A DNA stretch of 64,000 nt from Deltaproteobacteria bacterium (GCA_024233625.1 JACKPJ010000003.1:62001-126000), one strand, 5' to 3'. Shown: positions 9,326-19,204, counted from the first letter of the stretch. Program-made: numbers and translations. Notes: a model not told the origin generated them from the letters alone.

Positions 9326-9433
9326 ATAAAATTTAAAAAAGATCTTATAAGTGACTCATCAAATTCTCTAAAAACAGAGTTACTCGATCATCTCAAGCAA
9401 GGCCTCGATTTATCCCAAAATAAGCCAGATCAA

Positions 9434-12019
9434 ATGGACCCAGCCCGTGCATCTGTAAATTTTTACCAAGAATTATTAAAAAAAATCCCTCCTGAAAATA
9501 CAAAATTACGCAGCGCATTAAAGGCCTTTCAAGAGGCAGCTCAGTCGATTGAAGCCGGGGTGATGATTAATGCAAAGGAAGAAAAAGGTCTTCGTCAAAT
9601 ACCTGGAGGGCGCCGCATCTTAAACTTAGCCCGTCAAAATCAAGCAAATGTTCAAGGTTTCAGTGTTTTTTCTCCGAGCTCCAAGCATTACCGCGAGCTA
9701 CAACAACCCAAAGATGAAGAAGAACGTCAAAATCTAATTTTTGCAGGAAGACTTTTTGAACAAGGCCTGGATGTCCGACGTTTTTTACAAGATATTGATT
9801 CCCCGCAATTAAAAGAAAGTACTTTAGAACTCATTAGCATGGCACGCCAAAACTCGGAAAAGTCAGGTTCCAAGTTTTGGGAAAATCATCAAGAAATATT
9901 AAAAAGGGTTGGCAGAGGTCCCCTCAAGTTCGAAAATATTGGGCAATTAGAAAGTTATTTTCGTTACCTTAGCCAAGAAAAACAAAACTTCGATACCATA
10001 CAAGAGCTTCTCAGTTTTTTAAATACAGCAAATCAAGACGCAAGTCCAACCAGCAATCTACAAACTTGGCTACACATGTCTTCTCAAATTGGACATGATT
10101 CCACTCAACTATTGTTCAGCCATCAACCACCACTCTATGAACCAAAATCAAAAAATATTCCTAGCGCAAAAGACTTAGAAGATTTTTCTAAAATCGACCC
10201 CCAAGAACGTCAAAAATTTGCAGCAGCAGTTTTAGAGGCATACCCAGAAGTCAAAGATCAAAACTGCCCATTGTCCACTTGGATGAGGCTTTATCAAAAT
10301 AGAGATCGGATTCTTCAGCCTAAATTTCAAAAACTCTATCGTCAGTATATTAAGCTGCAAGCTACAACTTCTCAGACTCCCCTCCTCTATACTTTCATGG
10401 AATATATAGGAGAAAGTTTGCCCAGCAATACAGAAAATTTTCAACGTGGACTTCAAGCCTTGGAATGGTTCTCAAAAAATATTACGGATAAACTGAAATC
10501 TTCTGTCACGCCGGAGTATTTACTTTTTAAGCTCAGTCTCTGCTCAGAATCGGCACTTGAGGGCTTTCGTACCTTGACTCAAGCGGGCTTAATCACTGAT
10601 GCAAAAACATTCGCTGACTTCTTCGACCTTATCTCCAGAGATTCAAAAGGAAACTTTAAAGATACCCAGCTTTACCAAGGCCTCAAAGATGGAAGCCTCA
10701 ATAAAAAGCTCGCTCAAATTAAGACAAGTGTGCCTCAGTTTCAAGCAAGTATGGATGACCTTTTATTGATTGCTTCCTGGTCAAAGGATTCAAACTACTC
10801 GGATGTCATCCAGGAATTATCCGAGTACCCAAATAATCTCCTCGATTTTCAAGACCAAAAACTCCCTTTTCAGAAAGCAAAAAAAACTGAAGTTTCTCTT
10901 AAAATAGCAGGACACTTTATTTTGCACCCAGATCAGTTTTCAACTTTAAGAGATAAGAAGTTTAAAAGTTGGTTAAAAGATATCAAGCAAAAAACAAACG
11001 TCGATTTAAGTGAGCACGATCTTATTGAAGCGGTTCATATCTATCAAAAAGGTCCTGAGGCGAGAGAAAAACTATTTGAAAAGGAATTTCAAGAAAACTG
11101 GCATTATTTGTCAGGGCTACTCAATAATTTAGACATGACACCTGTCAATGGTTCAGAGCAGCCGAACATTTTCCCTGAACTCATCGCAGCCATTGCCCTA
11201 CTCGAATACCCCAATATTGACATGCAAGCTTTAAAGGATTTTGACCAAGAGTTTTTAAAAGCAAAGCGTCTCTCAACTAAGAATACTGGGAATACTGGCC
11301 ACCACCATAGTGACCATTTTAACTTGAGTACATCCGAAGAAGAAAGCAACTCTCCAGACCAGGCTCTCCAGTTATTCGTTTTATTCAACACCATACGGAG
11401 TAACCCAGCAGCTCAGAACTTATGGGAAGAAGTCAATAAGCCCCAAAATAGTCACTATGGCGCACAAGAAATTGCCCAGGGGGAAACATTACACCGAGTC
11501 ATAGCAAAAAAAGAGGGCTATCATGAAAACCCTGATTGGAATCAACTTCCACCACTTTTTAAATTTTATGCATTGTCCGTCAAACGCTCGCTTCAAGACC
11601 CTCACTTACAAACTCAATTAGCTCGCTATCTCATAAAAGATGTTCAAGAAAAAAACCAAGAGTTGGGAGGAAGGCTTGAGATGGATTCTCAAAGCCTGCA
11701 ATTAAATTTTGAAGCGATTGAAGGTTTAGAGATTAGTAATGAAATGACCGTCAATCATCAAGATCCAAGAACTTCCATGGCCTTTATCAATTTTCATCAG
11801 CACTCTCTTGAAGAAGACAACAGTCATTACGCCGGCCCAAGTAGTCGAAATAATGCCGATCTTTCGACAAAAAAAGTGGAACTCGTCATCACCTCCGCCG
11901 GCTTTGAAACCATCGATGGAAAAGAATATTTTCGTTTTAATGTGGATATCTATACAGCTCCGGATACAGTCTTAGACCTTGGAATCTACCGTGTTCCTCG
12001 TGAAGAAATGAATTCCTAA
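9434..12019 (+). CDS. Large helical protein of unknown function
   Basis: I do not recognise this protein. From ATG 9434 it has 861 residues. It is hydrophilic and mostly helical, with no signal peptide or membrane segment; a His-rich patch (GHHHSDHF) lies near residue 622, and the last 120 residues turn beta-rich (VELVITSAGF, YFRFNVDIYTAPDTVLDLGIY). The frame stays open upstream to 9326 and reads like real protein (KTELLDHLKQGLDLS precedes Met 9434), but it holds no ATG, GTG or TTG. A strong Shine-Dalgarno (GGGAAGGGA, 9311-9319) sits six bases before an ATA at 9326, so the true start may be non-canonical. Composition matches its neighbours. Confidence 0.7.
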   Translation: MDPARASVNFYQELLKKIPPENTKLRSALKAFQEAAQSIEAGVMINAKEEKGLRQIPGGRRILNLARQNQANVQGFSVFSPSSKHYRELQQPKDEEERQNLIFAGRLFEQGLDVRRFLQDIDSPQLKESTLELISMARQNSEKSGSKFWENHQEILKRVGRGPLKFENIGQLESYFRYLSQEKQNFDTIQELLSFLNTANQDASPTSNLQTWLHMSSQIGHDSTQLLFSHQPPLYEPKSKNIPSAKDLEDFSKIDPQERQKFAAAVLEAYPEVKDQNCPLSTWMRLYQNRDRILQPKFQKLYRQYIKLQATTSQTPLLYTFMEYIGESLPSNTENFQRGLQALEWFSKNITDKLKSSVTPEYLLFKLSLCSESALEGFRTLTQAGLITDAKTFADFFDLISRDSKGNFKDTQLYQGLKDGSLNKKLAQIKTSVPQFQASMDDLLLIASWSKDSNYSDVIQELSEYPNNLLDFQDQKLPFQKAKKTEVSLKIAGHFILHPDQFSTLRDKKFKSWLKDIKQKTNVDLSEHDLIEAVHIYQKGPEAREKLFEKEFQENWHYLSGLLNNLDMTPVNGSEQPNIFPELIAAIALLEYPNIDMQALKDFDQEFLKAKRLSTKNTGNTGHHHSDHFNLSTSEEESNSPDQALQLFVLFNTIRSNPAAQNLWEEVNKPQNSHYGAQEIAQGETLHRVIAKKEGYHENPDWNQLPPLFKFYALSVKRSLQDPHLQTQLARYLIKDVQEKNQELGGRLEMDSQSLQLNFEAIEGLEISNEMTVNHQDPRTSMAFINFHQHSLEEDNSHYAGPSSRNNADLSTKKVELVITSAGFETIDGKEYFRFNVDIYTAPDTVLDLGIYRVPREEMNS

Positions 12020-12120
12020 AAATCATTTTCTTCATCTTAATTTCTACGAATCCAAATCAAGAAAACATCCTAATCGCTCGAATAAGGGTATAGCGCGAAC
12101 AAGGGGATTGTGTTGGTCTA

Positions 12121-12333
12121 TTAAGGGTTTTTCGTGGTCTTTTTCCTTGCTGAGTTTGTCATAACATGCCACCACCCTGCTCCAAACTCGGCATGAACAT
12201 TTTGGAACTGAGCTCCATAAACGACCAATTTTTCAACATCTTCATTTAAACTTGTAAAAAAATCTTTGGTAAAACTGGAAGGCTTTGCGTCAGGCTGATT
12301 TGTGCTCAGTTCAGAAACCACATTAATAGACAT
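12121..12333 (-). CDS. Small protein of unknown function
   Basis: A 70-residue reading frame starting at ATG 12333, with GGGAGG three bases upstream. The sequence is soluble and has a Trp-rich centre (GAGWWHVMTNSA) and a basic end. No family is recognised. It is isolated between two rightward genes and reads against them. The ribosome site is what supports it; a 70-codon frame could be chance. Confidence 0.5.
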   Translation of the reverse strand: MSINVVSELSTNQPDAKPSSFTKDFFTSLNEDVEKLVVYGAQFQNVHAEFGAGWWHVMTNSARKKTTKNP

Positions 12334-12485
12334 AAGCCTCCCTATGTTGAAACAGTCTTTATTTGATTAATATACACTGACTATACTTTCAAGTCCGGAC
12401 TATCACTGTAAAATTAATAAAATTTAACAAAAAACAATCTCAAAAATGACTAGAAAAGTCAGCATAAATTGGTTAGCCTATGCAG

Positions 12486-12511
12486 AAGAGAGGATTCTCT
12501 CTTAATTTTTT
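12486..12511 (+). terminator. Weak terminator-like hairpin upstream of metH
   Basis: A 7-bp stem (12486-12492 with 12497-12503, AAGAGAG type) and 4-base loop, followed on the plus strand by six T at 12506-12511. No plus-strand gene ends close by, so it would have to stop a short leader or small RNA. The stem is only moderately stable. Confidence 0.35.
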
Positions 12512-12528
12512 ATCAATCAAACTGGATT

Positions 12529-12581
12529 CATCTAAAATTCCAACGACTCCAACGGCGTTGGAGTCGTTGGAATTTTAGATG
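12529..12581 (+). repeat. 53-bp near-perfect palindrome before metH
   Basis: Two 25-base arms (12529-12553 and 12557-12581) are exact reverse complements separated by GGC. The plus strand continues with TCTTTTTT, so the structure would act as a strong terminator for plus-strand RNA. It lies about 73 bases before the metH start codon. The arms are far longer than a usual terminator stem. It may be an attenuator, a small-RNA terminator or a small palindromic repeat element. Confidence 0.8.
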
Positions 12582-12653
12582 TCTTTTTTAACTCATTGAA
12601 ATTATTAAACATTTTAACATATAAATTTGAGAAAAATTGAGAAAAATCAAAAA

Positions 12654-15600
12654 ATGGATTTAAACAAACAAAAAGACCGAGTCGAAATACTCAAAAAAAG
12701 TATTCAAAAACGCATCCTAGTTTTGGATGGAGCCATGGGTACGGCCATTCAACAAAGAGATCTTTCTGCCAAAGATTTTGGTGGTGAGGAACTCGAAGGC
12801 TGCAACGAAAATCTCGTACTCACGCGCCCGGATGTGATTCAGGAAATTCACGACCAATATTTGGCAGCTGGTGCTGACATCATCGAAACCAACACCTTTG
12901 GCGCAACTCCTTTGGTCTTGGCCGAATATGAATTACAAGACAAAACCGAAGAAATCAATTTAGCAGCATGCAAATTGGCTCGCCAAGCTGTCGACAAGTA
13001 TCAAAGTGAAGAAAAACCTCGTTTTATCGCGGGTTCCATTGGACCCACAACCAAAGCCATCACCGTCACCGGTGGGGTCACTTTTGAAGAGCTAATCCAT
13101 CATTTTAAAGTCCAAGCTGCGGCACTCTATCAGGGTGGCGTCGATTACTTTTTGATCGAGACTTGCCAAGACACCCGCAATATCAAAGCGGCCCTCATTG
13201 CTTGTCACGAAGTTTTAAAAGACCAAGCTGTTCAAATACCCATTGCAGTTTCGGTCACGATTGAGCCAATGGGCACCATGCTCGCCGGACAAGCCGTCGA
13301 AGCGCTCAACACCTCACTCGAACACGAAGATTTGCTTTATCTCGGGCTCAATTGCGCCACAGGCCCCGAGTTTATGACCGATCATATTCGTACTTTGGCA
13401 GAGATTTCGACCTTTCCGATTGCCTGCGTACCCAACGCCGGTCTGCCTGATGAAGAAGGTCGCTATCTCGAAAGCCCCGAAATGATCGGGCGAGTGATTC
13501 AACGATTTGCCAAATCAGGCTGGCTCAATTTTGTCGGAGGCTGCTGCGGAACCACACCGGCACACATCGCTGAACTTGCCAAGGTCGTGCAAAACATCGC
13601 CGTTCATCAACCCAAAAAACTCGAGCGCTCAACGCTTTCGGGAATTGAATTTTTAGAAATCACCGACGAAAAACGCCCTGTCATGGTGGGAGAACGCACC
13701 AACGTGATCGGCAGTCGCAAATTTAAGCGCTTGATCGCCGAAGGCAGTTTTGAAGAAGCCAGCGAAATCGCCCGCACCCAAGTTAAAAACGGCGCTGAGA
13801 TCATCGACATTTGTTTGGCCAACCCCGATCAGGATGAATTTGCCGACATGCAAAACTTTCTTCCTCAAGTGATTCAAAAAATTAAAGTGCCACTCATGAT
13901 TGACTCCACCGATGATGCCGTCGTTGAAATGGCCCTCACCTATTCACAAGGCAAGGCGATTATCAACTCAATCAATCTAGAAGACGGCGAAGAACGTTTT
14001 GAAAAAGTCGTGCCACTTGCCAAAAAATTTGGCGCTGCTTTGGTCGTAGGAACCATCGACGAAGACCCCGTCCAAGGCATGGGGGTAACGCGACAACGTA
14101 AGTTAGAAATTGCTCAGCGCTCCTACGATTTGCTGACAAAAAAATATGGCATTTCCCCGCACGATATTTATTTTGACCCTTTAGTTTTCCCTGTCGGAAC
14201 AGGTGACGAACAGTATAAAGGATCAGCTGTCGAAACCATTGAGGGCATCCGTATGATTAAGGAAGCCTTTCCCGCAGTCAAAACGGTTTTAGGTATTTCC
14301 AATGTTTCTTTTGGATTGCCACCTGCCGGACGTGAGGTGTTGAACTCGGTTTACCTCCATCACTGCGTCATGTCCGGACTGGACCTCGCTTTGGTCAACA
14401 CTGAAAACCTCGAACGCTATCCAAATATTCCCGACAACGAAAAACAACTCTGTGATGATTTATTATGGAACCGCGGTGAGGACCCCATCATGGCTTTCAC
14501 GGAATATTTTCGCGAAGCCAAGACGCGCGTCAAAGAAAAGAAATCTAATCTCAGTTTGGAAGAACGCTTGCGGCATTATATTATTGAAGGAAGCAAAGAA
14601 GGTCTCGTCGAAGATTTGGAAAAAGCCCGAGAAAAATACCCTCCTCTCGAAATCATCAACGGTCCACTCATGTCCGGCATGGATGAAGTCGGTCGCCTTT
14701 TTAACCAAAATGAACTCATCGTTGCCGAAGTCCTGCAAAGCGCCGAAGCAATGAAGGCCGCCGTGGCACATCTGGAACAATTTATGGAAAAATCCGACAG
14801 CGCCGGACGAGGCAAAGTTGTTTTAGCGACGGTAAAGGGAGACGTGCATGACATTGGCAAAAATTTGGTCGATATTATTTTGAGTAACAACGGCTTCGAG
14901 GTCATTAATTTGGGAATTAAAATTCCTCCCGAGCAACTCATTGCCGCCATCCAAAAACATCAACCCGATATTGTCGGGCTTTCGGGTCTCTTGGTCAAAT
15001 CAGCACAGCAAATGGTTATCACCGCGGACGATCTCAGCAAGGCAAATATTCAAACCCCAATCTTAGTGGGAGGCGCCGCGCTTTCGGATAAATTCACTCA
15101 TAAAAAGATTGCGCCAGCTTATAGTGGTTTTGTGACTTACGCCAAAGACGCGATGAATGGGTTGGAACTGGCCAAGCAAATTCGCAATGCCAGTGCTTTT
15201 GAAAAACTCAAAGCGCAAGTCGAAGCTAAAAAAAGTGAAAACGCCGAGGAGTCCACAAAAAGCTCTCAAAAATCGCTTGCAAGCGAAGAACGTTCTTCTC
15301 AAATTGATGTTTTGTCTAGTATCCCCAAAGCTCCGGATTATGCGCGTCATCTGATCAAAAATACCTCCATCGATGAAATTTTCAATTATATCAACCCACT
15401 GATGCTGTTAGGTCGGCATTTGGGAGTCAAGGGTAAGTGGGTGAAGCAATTAGATTCAGCGGAAAAACGAAAGCAAATGATGCAAGACCCTGAGGGCAAA
15501 AAATCTCTGGAAATTTGGCAAAATTTGGAAGAGCTTAAGGAGCAGTGTCGCAAAGAAAAACTTTTGCAACCGCAAGCTGTCTACCAATTTTTTAAAGTTT

Positions 15601-16172
15601 CCAGCCAAGGCAATGAGATTTGCATTTATGAAAATGAGGATGCTCAAAAAATAACAGAGCACCTCAAACTTCCCAGGCAGGTCAAAAAAGACGGTCTTTG
15701 CCTGGCAGATTATGTACAGCCCCTCAATGCAAGCACAAATTCACCCGTCATCGACAATATTGCGATGTTTGTCGTTAGTGTCGGTACGGGAATTCGCGAA
15801 CTTGCCGAAGAATGGAAACAACGTGGCGATTATTTGCGCTCGCATGCCCTGCAAGCGCTGGCTTTGGAGTCCGCCGAGGCCTATGCCGAATTGCTCCATG
15901 CCAAACTCCGCAGTGCGTGGGGTTTTCCTGATCCAGTTGACATCACAATGATGCAAAGATTTCAGGCCAAATACCGCGGCAAGCGATATTCTTTTGGTTA
16001 TCCGGCTTGTCCTGATCTTACCGATCAAAAAATGCTCTTTGATTTGCTAAAACCCCAAGAAATTGGAGTTGAGCTCACCGAAGGTTTTATGATGGAACCC
16101 GAAGCTTCCGTCTCCGCTTTGGTTTTTCACCATCCCCAAGCGACTTATTTTAGTGTAGGAAGTGGGGATTAA
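12654..16172 (+). CDS. metH: Cobalamin-dependent methionine synthase
   Basis: MetH moves the methyl group of 5-methyltetrahydrofolate to homocysteine through B12. All four modules are present in about 1172 aa: a homocysteine domain with zinc cysteines (NCATGPEF and VGGCCGTTP), a pterin domain (MVGERTNVIGSRKF), a B12 domain with the axial-His motif DVHDIGKNLV and GLSGLLVKSA, and the C-terminal SAM reactivation domain ending ALVFHHPQA. A Ser/Lys-rich linker precedes the activation domain. I choose ATG 12654 (MDLNKQKD) over an in-frame TTG at 12627; neither has a strong ribosome site. The gene is visibly richer in G and C than the orphan gene upstream, fitting a core gene. It stands alone, behind an unusual palindrome. 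Confidence 0.96.
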   Translation: MDLNKQKDRVEILKKSIQKRILVLDGAMGTAIQQRDLSAKDFGGEELEGCNENLVLTRPDVIQEIHDQYLAAGADIIETNTFGATPLVLAEYELQDKTEEINLAACKLARQAVDKYQSEEKPRFIAGSIGPTTKAITVTGGVTFEELIHHFKVQAAALYQGGVDYFLIETCQDTRNIKAALIACHEVLKDQAVQIPIAVSVTIEPMGTMLAGQAVEALNTSLEHEDLLYLGLNCATGPEFMTDHIRTLAEISTFPIACVPNAGLPDEEGRYLESPEMIGRVIQRFAKSGWLNFVGGCCGTTPAHIAELAKVVQNIAVHQPKKLERSTLSGIEFLEITDEKRPVMVGERTNVIGSRKFKRLIAEGSFEEASEIARTQVKNGAEIIDICLANPDQDEFADMQNFLPQVIQKIKVPLMIDSTDDAVVEMALTYSQGKAIINSINLEDGEERFEKVVPLAKKFGAALVVGTIDEDPVQGMGVTRQRKLEIAQRSYDLLTKKYGISPHDIYFDPLVFPVGTGDEQYKGSAVETIEGIRMIKEAFPAVKTVLGISNVSFGLPPAGREVLNSVYLHHCVMSGLDLALVNTENLERYPNIPDNEKQLCDDLLWNRGEDPIMAFTEYFREAKTRVKEKKSNLSLEERLRHYIIEGSKEGLVEDLEKAREKYPPLEIINGPLMSGMDEVGRLFNQNELIVAEVLQSAEAMKAAVAHLEQFMEKSDSAGRGKVVLATVKGDVHDIGKNLVDIILSNNGFEVINLGIKIPPEQLIAAIQKHQPDIVGLSGLLVKSAQQMVITADDLSKANIQTPILVGGAALSDKFTHKKIAPAYSGFVTYAKDAMNGLELAKQIRNASAFEKLKAQVEAKKSENAEESTKSSQKSLASEERSSQIDVLSSIPKAPDYARHLIKNTSIDEIFNYINPLMLLGRHLGVKGKWVKQLDSAEKRKQMMQDPEGKKSLEIWQNLEELKEQCRKEKLLQPQAVYQFFKVSSQGNEICIYENEDAQKITEHLKLPRQVKKDGLCLADYVQPLNASTNSPVIDNIAMFVVSVGTGIRELAEEWKQRGDYLRSHALQALALESAEAYAELLHAKLRSAWGFPDPVDITMMQRFQAKYRGKRYSFGYPACPDLTDQKMLFDLLKPQEIGVELTEGFMMEPEASVSALVFHHPQATYFSVGSGD

Positions 16173-16226
16173 TTTCCCCTTGAACTTTTATTCAGATCGG
16201 CATAGAACGCAAGGCTCTTTATAACT

Positions 16227-16931
16227 ATGAAACTTATCGAAGAATATCAGTGGTTTGAAAATTATAAACCAGGGCCCATTGAGCACTCTCTCAATGGTTT
16301 GAGCGACTCTCTGGAAGCTTTGGACAAAAGCGTTCTCTTCTATATATTTGTACCTGTCCTTGCCATCATTGCTCTGCAATTTATCTTTCAATTTAGCACA
16401 GGCAAAGGTCTCGAAAAAATTTGGACTCCCTTTTGTAAGTTTCTCCAAAAAATTGAAGGGTTCGTCCTCATCTCTTTATTAGCTTCAATGGTATTATTGG
16501 CATTTAGTCAAATCGTTTTGACTTATACTTCCAGAGGATTAGCTTGGGCACTACCTCTCATTCGAGCTTCTGTACTGTGGATTGGGGTTTTTGGAGCCTC
16601 TCTCGCAACTCAGCAACGCAGCCATATCAAGTTTGATATTTTAGCAAAGTTCTTACCCCGTAAAGCCAAAGAAGTCGTGGGCTTAAGCGTTAATTTTACC
16701 TGCATCATCGTCATGGTTTTTCTCACCAACGCTGCATACCGCTTCATGATTCAGATGAAAATGAATTCACAGGAATATTTAGTCGAGGGTCTTCCCTGGA
16801 TTGGCAAACTTCCGGAATGGGTTGCCATGTCGATTTTACCTATCGGTTTTTCACTGATTGCGATAAAATTTATGATGCTCGCTCTCGAAGATATTGCCAC
16901 CTTGTTTCGAGCAAGACAGGGGGCTGAGTAG
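16227..16931 (+). CDS. TRAP transporter small permease (DctQ type)
   Basis: A 234-residue membrane protein. After a hydrophilic start there is a first hydrophobic segment (FYIFVPVLAIIALQFIF), then the four-helix DctQ core, with ASLATQQRSHIKFDIL matching the loop motif of the family. DctQ pairs with the large DctM permease to import organic acids with sodium, using a periplasmic binding protein. The extra N-terminal segment makes it longer than typical DctQ (about 160-180 aa). The stop codon abuts the ATG of the next gene. No DctP gene is in the window. Confidence 0.85.
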   Translation: MKLIEEYQWFENYKPGPIEHSLNGLSDSLEALDKSVLFYIFVPVLAIIALQFIFQFSTGKGLEKIWTPFCKFLQKIEGFVLISLLASMVLLAFSQIVLTYTSRGLAWALPLIRASVLWIGVFGASLATQQRSHIKFDILAKFLPRKAKEVVGLSVNFTCIIVMVFLTNAAYRFMIQMKMNSQEYLVEGLPWIGKLPEWVAMSILPIGFSLIAIKFMMLALEDIATLFRARQGAE

Positions 16932-18209
16932 ATGTTAGCCCGCATCAGTGCATTTATTCTCGGTATTGCCATGGCCGGCGCACCTCTTTTCATCGTCTTT
17001 GGTGCGGCTGCCTTGATTGCCTTTTGGAATGACGGACAGGATTCCTCCGCTATTAGCATCGAAATCAGCCGACTCGTCAAGGCTCCCTATTTATATGCCA
17101 TCCCGATTTTTACTTTTGCCGGATACCTGATGGCCGAAAGCAAAATGCCCCAAAGGGTTGTTCGACTCAGTCGTGCACTCTTTGGCTGGCTACCTGGTTC
17201 ACTCGCCATCATTGCCATCTTAACTTGTACTTTTTTTACCGCTTTTACCGGAGCTTCTGGCGTCACCATCATTGCTTTAGGCGGCTTGCTCTATCCCATG
17301 ATGGTCAAAGAAGAATATGGCGAGTCTTACGCTTCTGGCCTCATGACCTCTTGCGGTTCCTTAGGCTTATTATTAGTGCCTTCAGTTCCTATTATTTTAT
17401 TAGGAACCGTCAGCAATATTAACATTGAAGAGCTCTATCTAGCCGGAGTTCTGCCTTGTGCCCTACTTGTTATTCTTTTAACTGCTCATGCTATTTTTAA
17501 AGGCAGCAAAATTCCCAAAGCTTCCTATAAATTTGATACGAAAGAACTTCTCTCTGCCATCAAAGATGCTGCATGGGAAATTCCCCTACCCTTAATTGTA
17601 CTGATTGGAGTTTACGGAAAATTTTTTCCAGCATCCGATGCCGCTGCCATTACCGCTGTTTATGTCTTTGTGGTTGAAGTCCTCATTCACCGTGAAATCT
17701 CCCTCACCAAGGACCTTCCCCGTATTGCAAAAGAAAGCATGGTATTAGTCGGAGCCATTTTAATTATTTTGGCAATCGCTTTAGGATTTACCAGCTTCAT
17801 CATCGACCAAAAGGTCCCTGACAAAATGCTGGAATGGATTCAACTTTACATCGGCAAAGAAAACAAGATTTTATTCTTGTTAGCGCTCAATGTATTTTTA
17901 CTCATCGTCGGCGCCTTCATGGACATTTTTTCTGCTATCATGGTGGTCTTTCCAATTATTTTGCCTGTTGCCAAAAGCATCGGCATCAACGAAGTCCATC
18001 TTGGCATCATCTTTTTGACCAACCTCGAAATTGGCTATATTACTCCACCAGTAGGTATCAATCTATTTATCTCCAGTATACGCTTTAAAAAGAGCATCAC
18101 TTACCTTTATAAAACTTGCCTGCCCTTTTTAGTATTATTACTCATTGGGCTGGCCGTAATTACTTATTGGGAAGGTTTGAGCTTATCTCTCGTCAACGCA
18201 ATGAAGTAA
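16932..18209 (+). CDS. TRAP transporter large permease (DctM type)
   Basis: A 425-residue, strongly hydrophobic protein of the DctM family, the ion-coupled translocating subunit. Family patterns are clear: PIFTFAGYLMAESKMPQRVV near residue 60, FTAFTGASGVTIIALGGLLYP, LLLVPSVPIILLGTVSNI, and near the end NLEIGYITPPVGINLF. It starts directly after the stop of the DctQ-type gene, so the two are translationally coupled. The substrate cannot be read from the sequence. Confidence 0.93.
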   Translation: MLARISAFILGIAMAGAPLFIVFGAAALIAFWNDGQDSSAISIEISRLVKAPYLYAIPIFTFAGYLMAESKMPQRVVRLSRALFGWLPGSLAIIAILTCTFFTAFTGASGVTIIALGGLLYPMMVKEEYGESYASGLMTSCGSLGLLLVPSVPIILLGTVSNINIEELYLAGVLPCALLVILLTAHAIFKGSKIPKASYKFDTKELLSAIKDAAWEIPLPLIVLIGVYGKFFPASDAAAITAVYVFVVEVLIHREISLTKDLPRIAKESMVLVGAILIILAIALGFTSFIIDQKVPDKMLEWIQLYIGKENKILFLLALNVFLLIVGAFMDIFSAIMVVFPIILPVAKSIGINEVHLGIIFLTNLEIGYITPPVGINLFISSIRFKKSITYLYKTCLPFLVLLLIGLAVITYWEGLSLSLVNAMK

Positions 18210-18280
18210 TTTTCTAATAAAATCCTCATTCAATGCAAAAATTCTTAGCACTTATCTAAATATTTCGCTAAAATCCTGAC

Positions 18281-19174
18281 ATGAGTAAAATACATGAAGA
18301 ATTCCAAATACGTCGTAAGCAAATCCAAAAAGTTTTATGGATCACTTTATTCCTTAATTTTTTAGTTGCAGGGCTCAAATTAGGCTACGGTCATCTTACC
18401 CATACCTTGAGCATGATCGCAGATGGTTATCATTCGCTTTTGGATGGAAGTTCTAATATCATCGGTTTAATTGCCATCGCACTGGCTACAAAACCTGCGG
18501 ATCGCAATCATCCCTATGGTCATCGTAATGCCGAAGCGATTGCCTCGATGTTTATTTCTGGAATGTTATTTTTAGCCTGTTACGAAATTGCTTCGAGTGC
18601 CTATCACCGTTTTTTTAATCATGAATCTCCCCATGTGAACTTTGGAAGTTTTCTCATCATGATTTTCACAATGCTAATTAATTATGGAGTGAGTCGCTAC
18701 GAACACAAACAAGGGCACGAACTTGGCAGTCAAATTTTGACTTCCGATTCAGCCCATACGCGCAGTGATGTCTTTGCTTCTCTTGCGGTTATCATTGCTT
18801 TGATCGGTACTTATTTTAAACTCTACTGGTTAGATATCTTAGCAGCCAGTGGCATTGCTATTTTTGTCGGATATAGTGGATATCAAATTATACGAGAAAG
18901 CCTCAACACCTTAATGGACCGTATTCAAATCGACCCAGATCAAATTAAAGAACTGGCCATGGCGATTCCCGGAGTCAAAGACGCCCATCATGTCAGAAGT
19001 CGTGGACATAGTGCGTCCATTTTTATGGATTTAAACATCCACGTAAAACCGAATTTAAGTTTGGAAGAAGCCCATGAGATTACTCATCAAGTAATTGAAA
19101 AAATCAAAGCAGAAATCCCCGAAGTCGTTGACGTCGTCGTCCATACCGAACCGGCGACCCAAAATCATCTTTAA
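18281..19174 (+). CDS. Cation diffusion facilitator (metal efflux)
   Basis: A 297-residue CDF exporter, which swaps divalent metals such as zinc, iron or manganese for protons. Six membrane helices are followed by a cytoplasmic domain. The metal-site motifs are ADGYHSLLDG in helix 2 and SDSAHTRSDVFAS in helix 5, with NHPYGHRNAEAI between. The C-terminal domain carries HVRSRGHSASIFMDLNIHV and ends VVVHTEPA. Metal specificity is not assignable by eye. ATG 18281 is used. A shared terminator separates it from atpE. Confidence 0.92.
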   Translation: MSKIHEEFQIRRKQIQKVLWITLFLNFLVAGLKLGYGHLTHTLSMIADGYHSLLDGSSNIIGLIAIALATKPADRNHPYGHRNAEAIASMFISGMLFLACYEIASSAYHRFFNHESPHVNFGSFLIMIFTMLINYGVSRYEHKQGHELGSQILTSDSAHTRSDVFASLAVIIALIGTYFKLYWLDILAASGIAIFVGYSGYQIIRESLNTLMDRIQIDPDQIKELAMAIPGVKDAHHVRSRGHSASIFMDLNIHVKPNLSLEEAHEITHQVIEKIKAEIPEVVDVVVHTEPATQNHL

Positions 19175-19204
19175 CTTTCATTCTTTTTAGACAAAAAGAA
19201 ATCC

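Larger units (their letters stand above)
12334..12653. other. Leader/intergenic region before metH
   Basis: About 320 bases, AT-rich, containing two hairpins described separately (12486-12511 and 12529-12581). I looked for the conserved cores of SAM and cobalamin riboswitches, which often sit before metH, and saw none. The region may carry the metH promoter or a small untranslated RNA. Confidence 0.45.

Noticed and set aside
12334..12653. SAM or cobalamin riboswitch before metH
   Set aside because: None of the conserved core words is present; only simple hairpins are seen.
14463..14950. Minus-strand frames of 105 and 124 codons inside metH
   Set aside because: They lie entirely within metH, which has full-length family motifs; codon structure of metH explains them.
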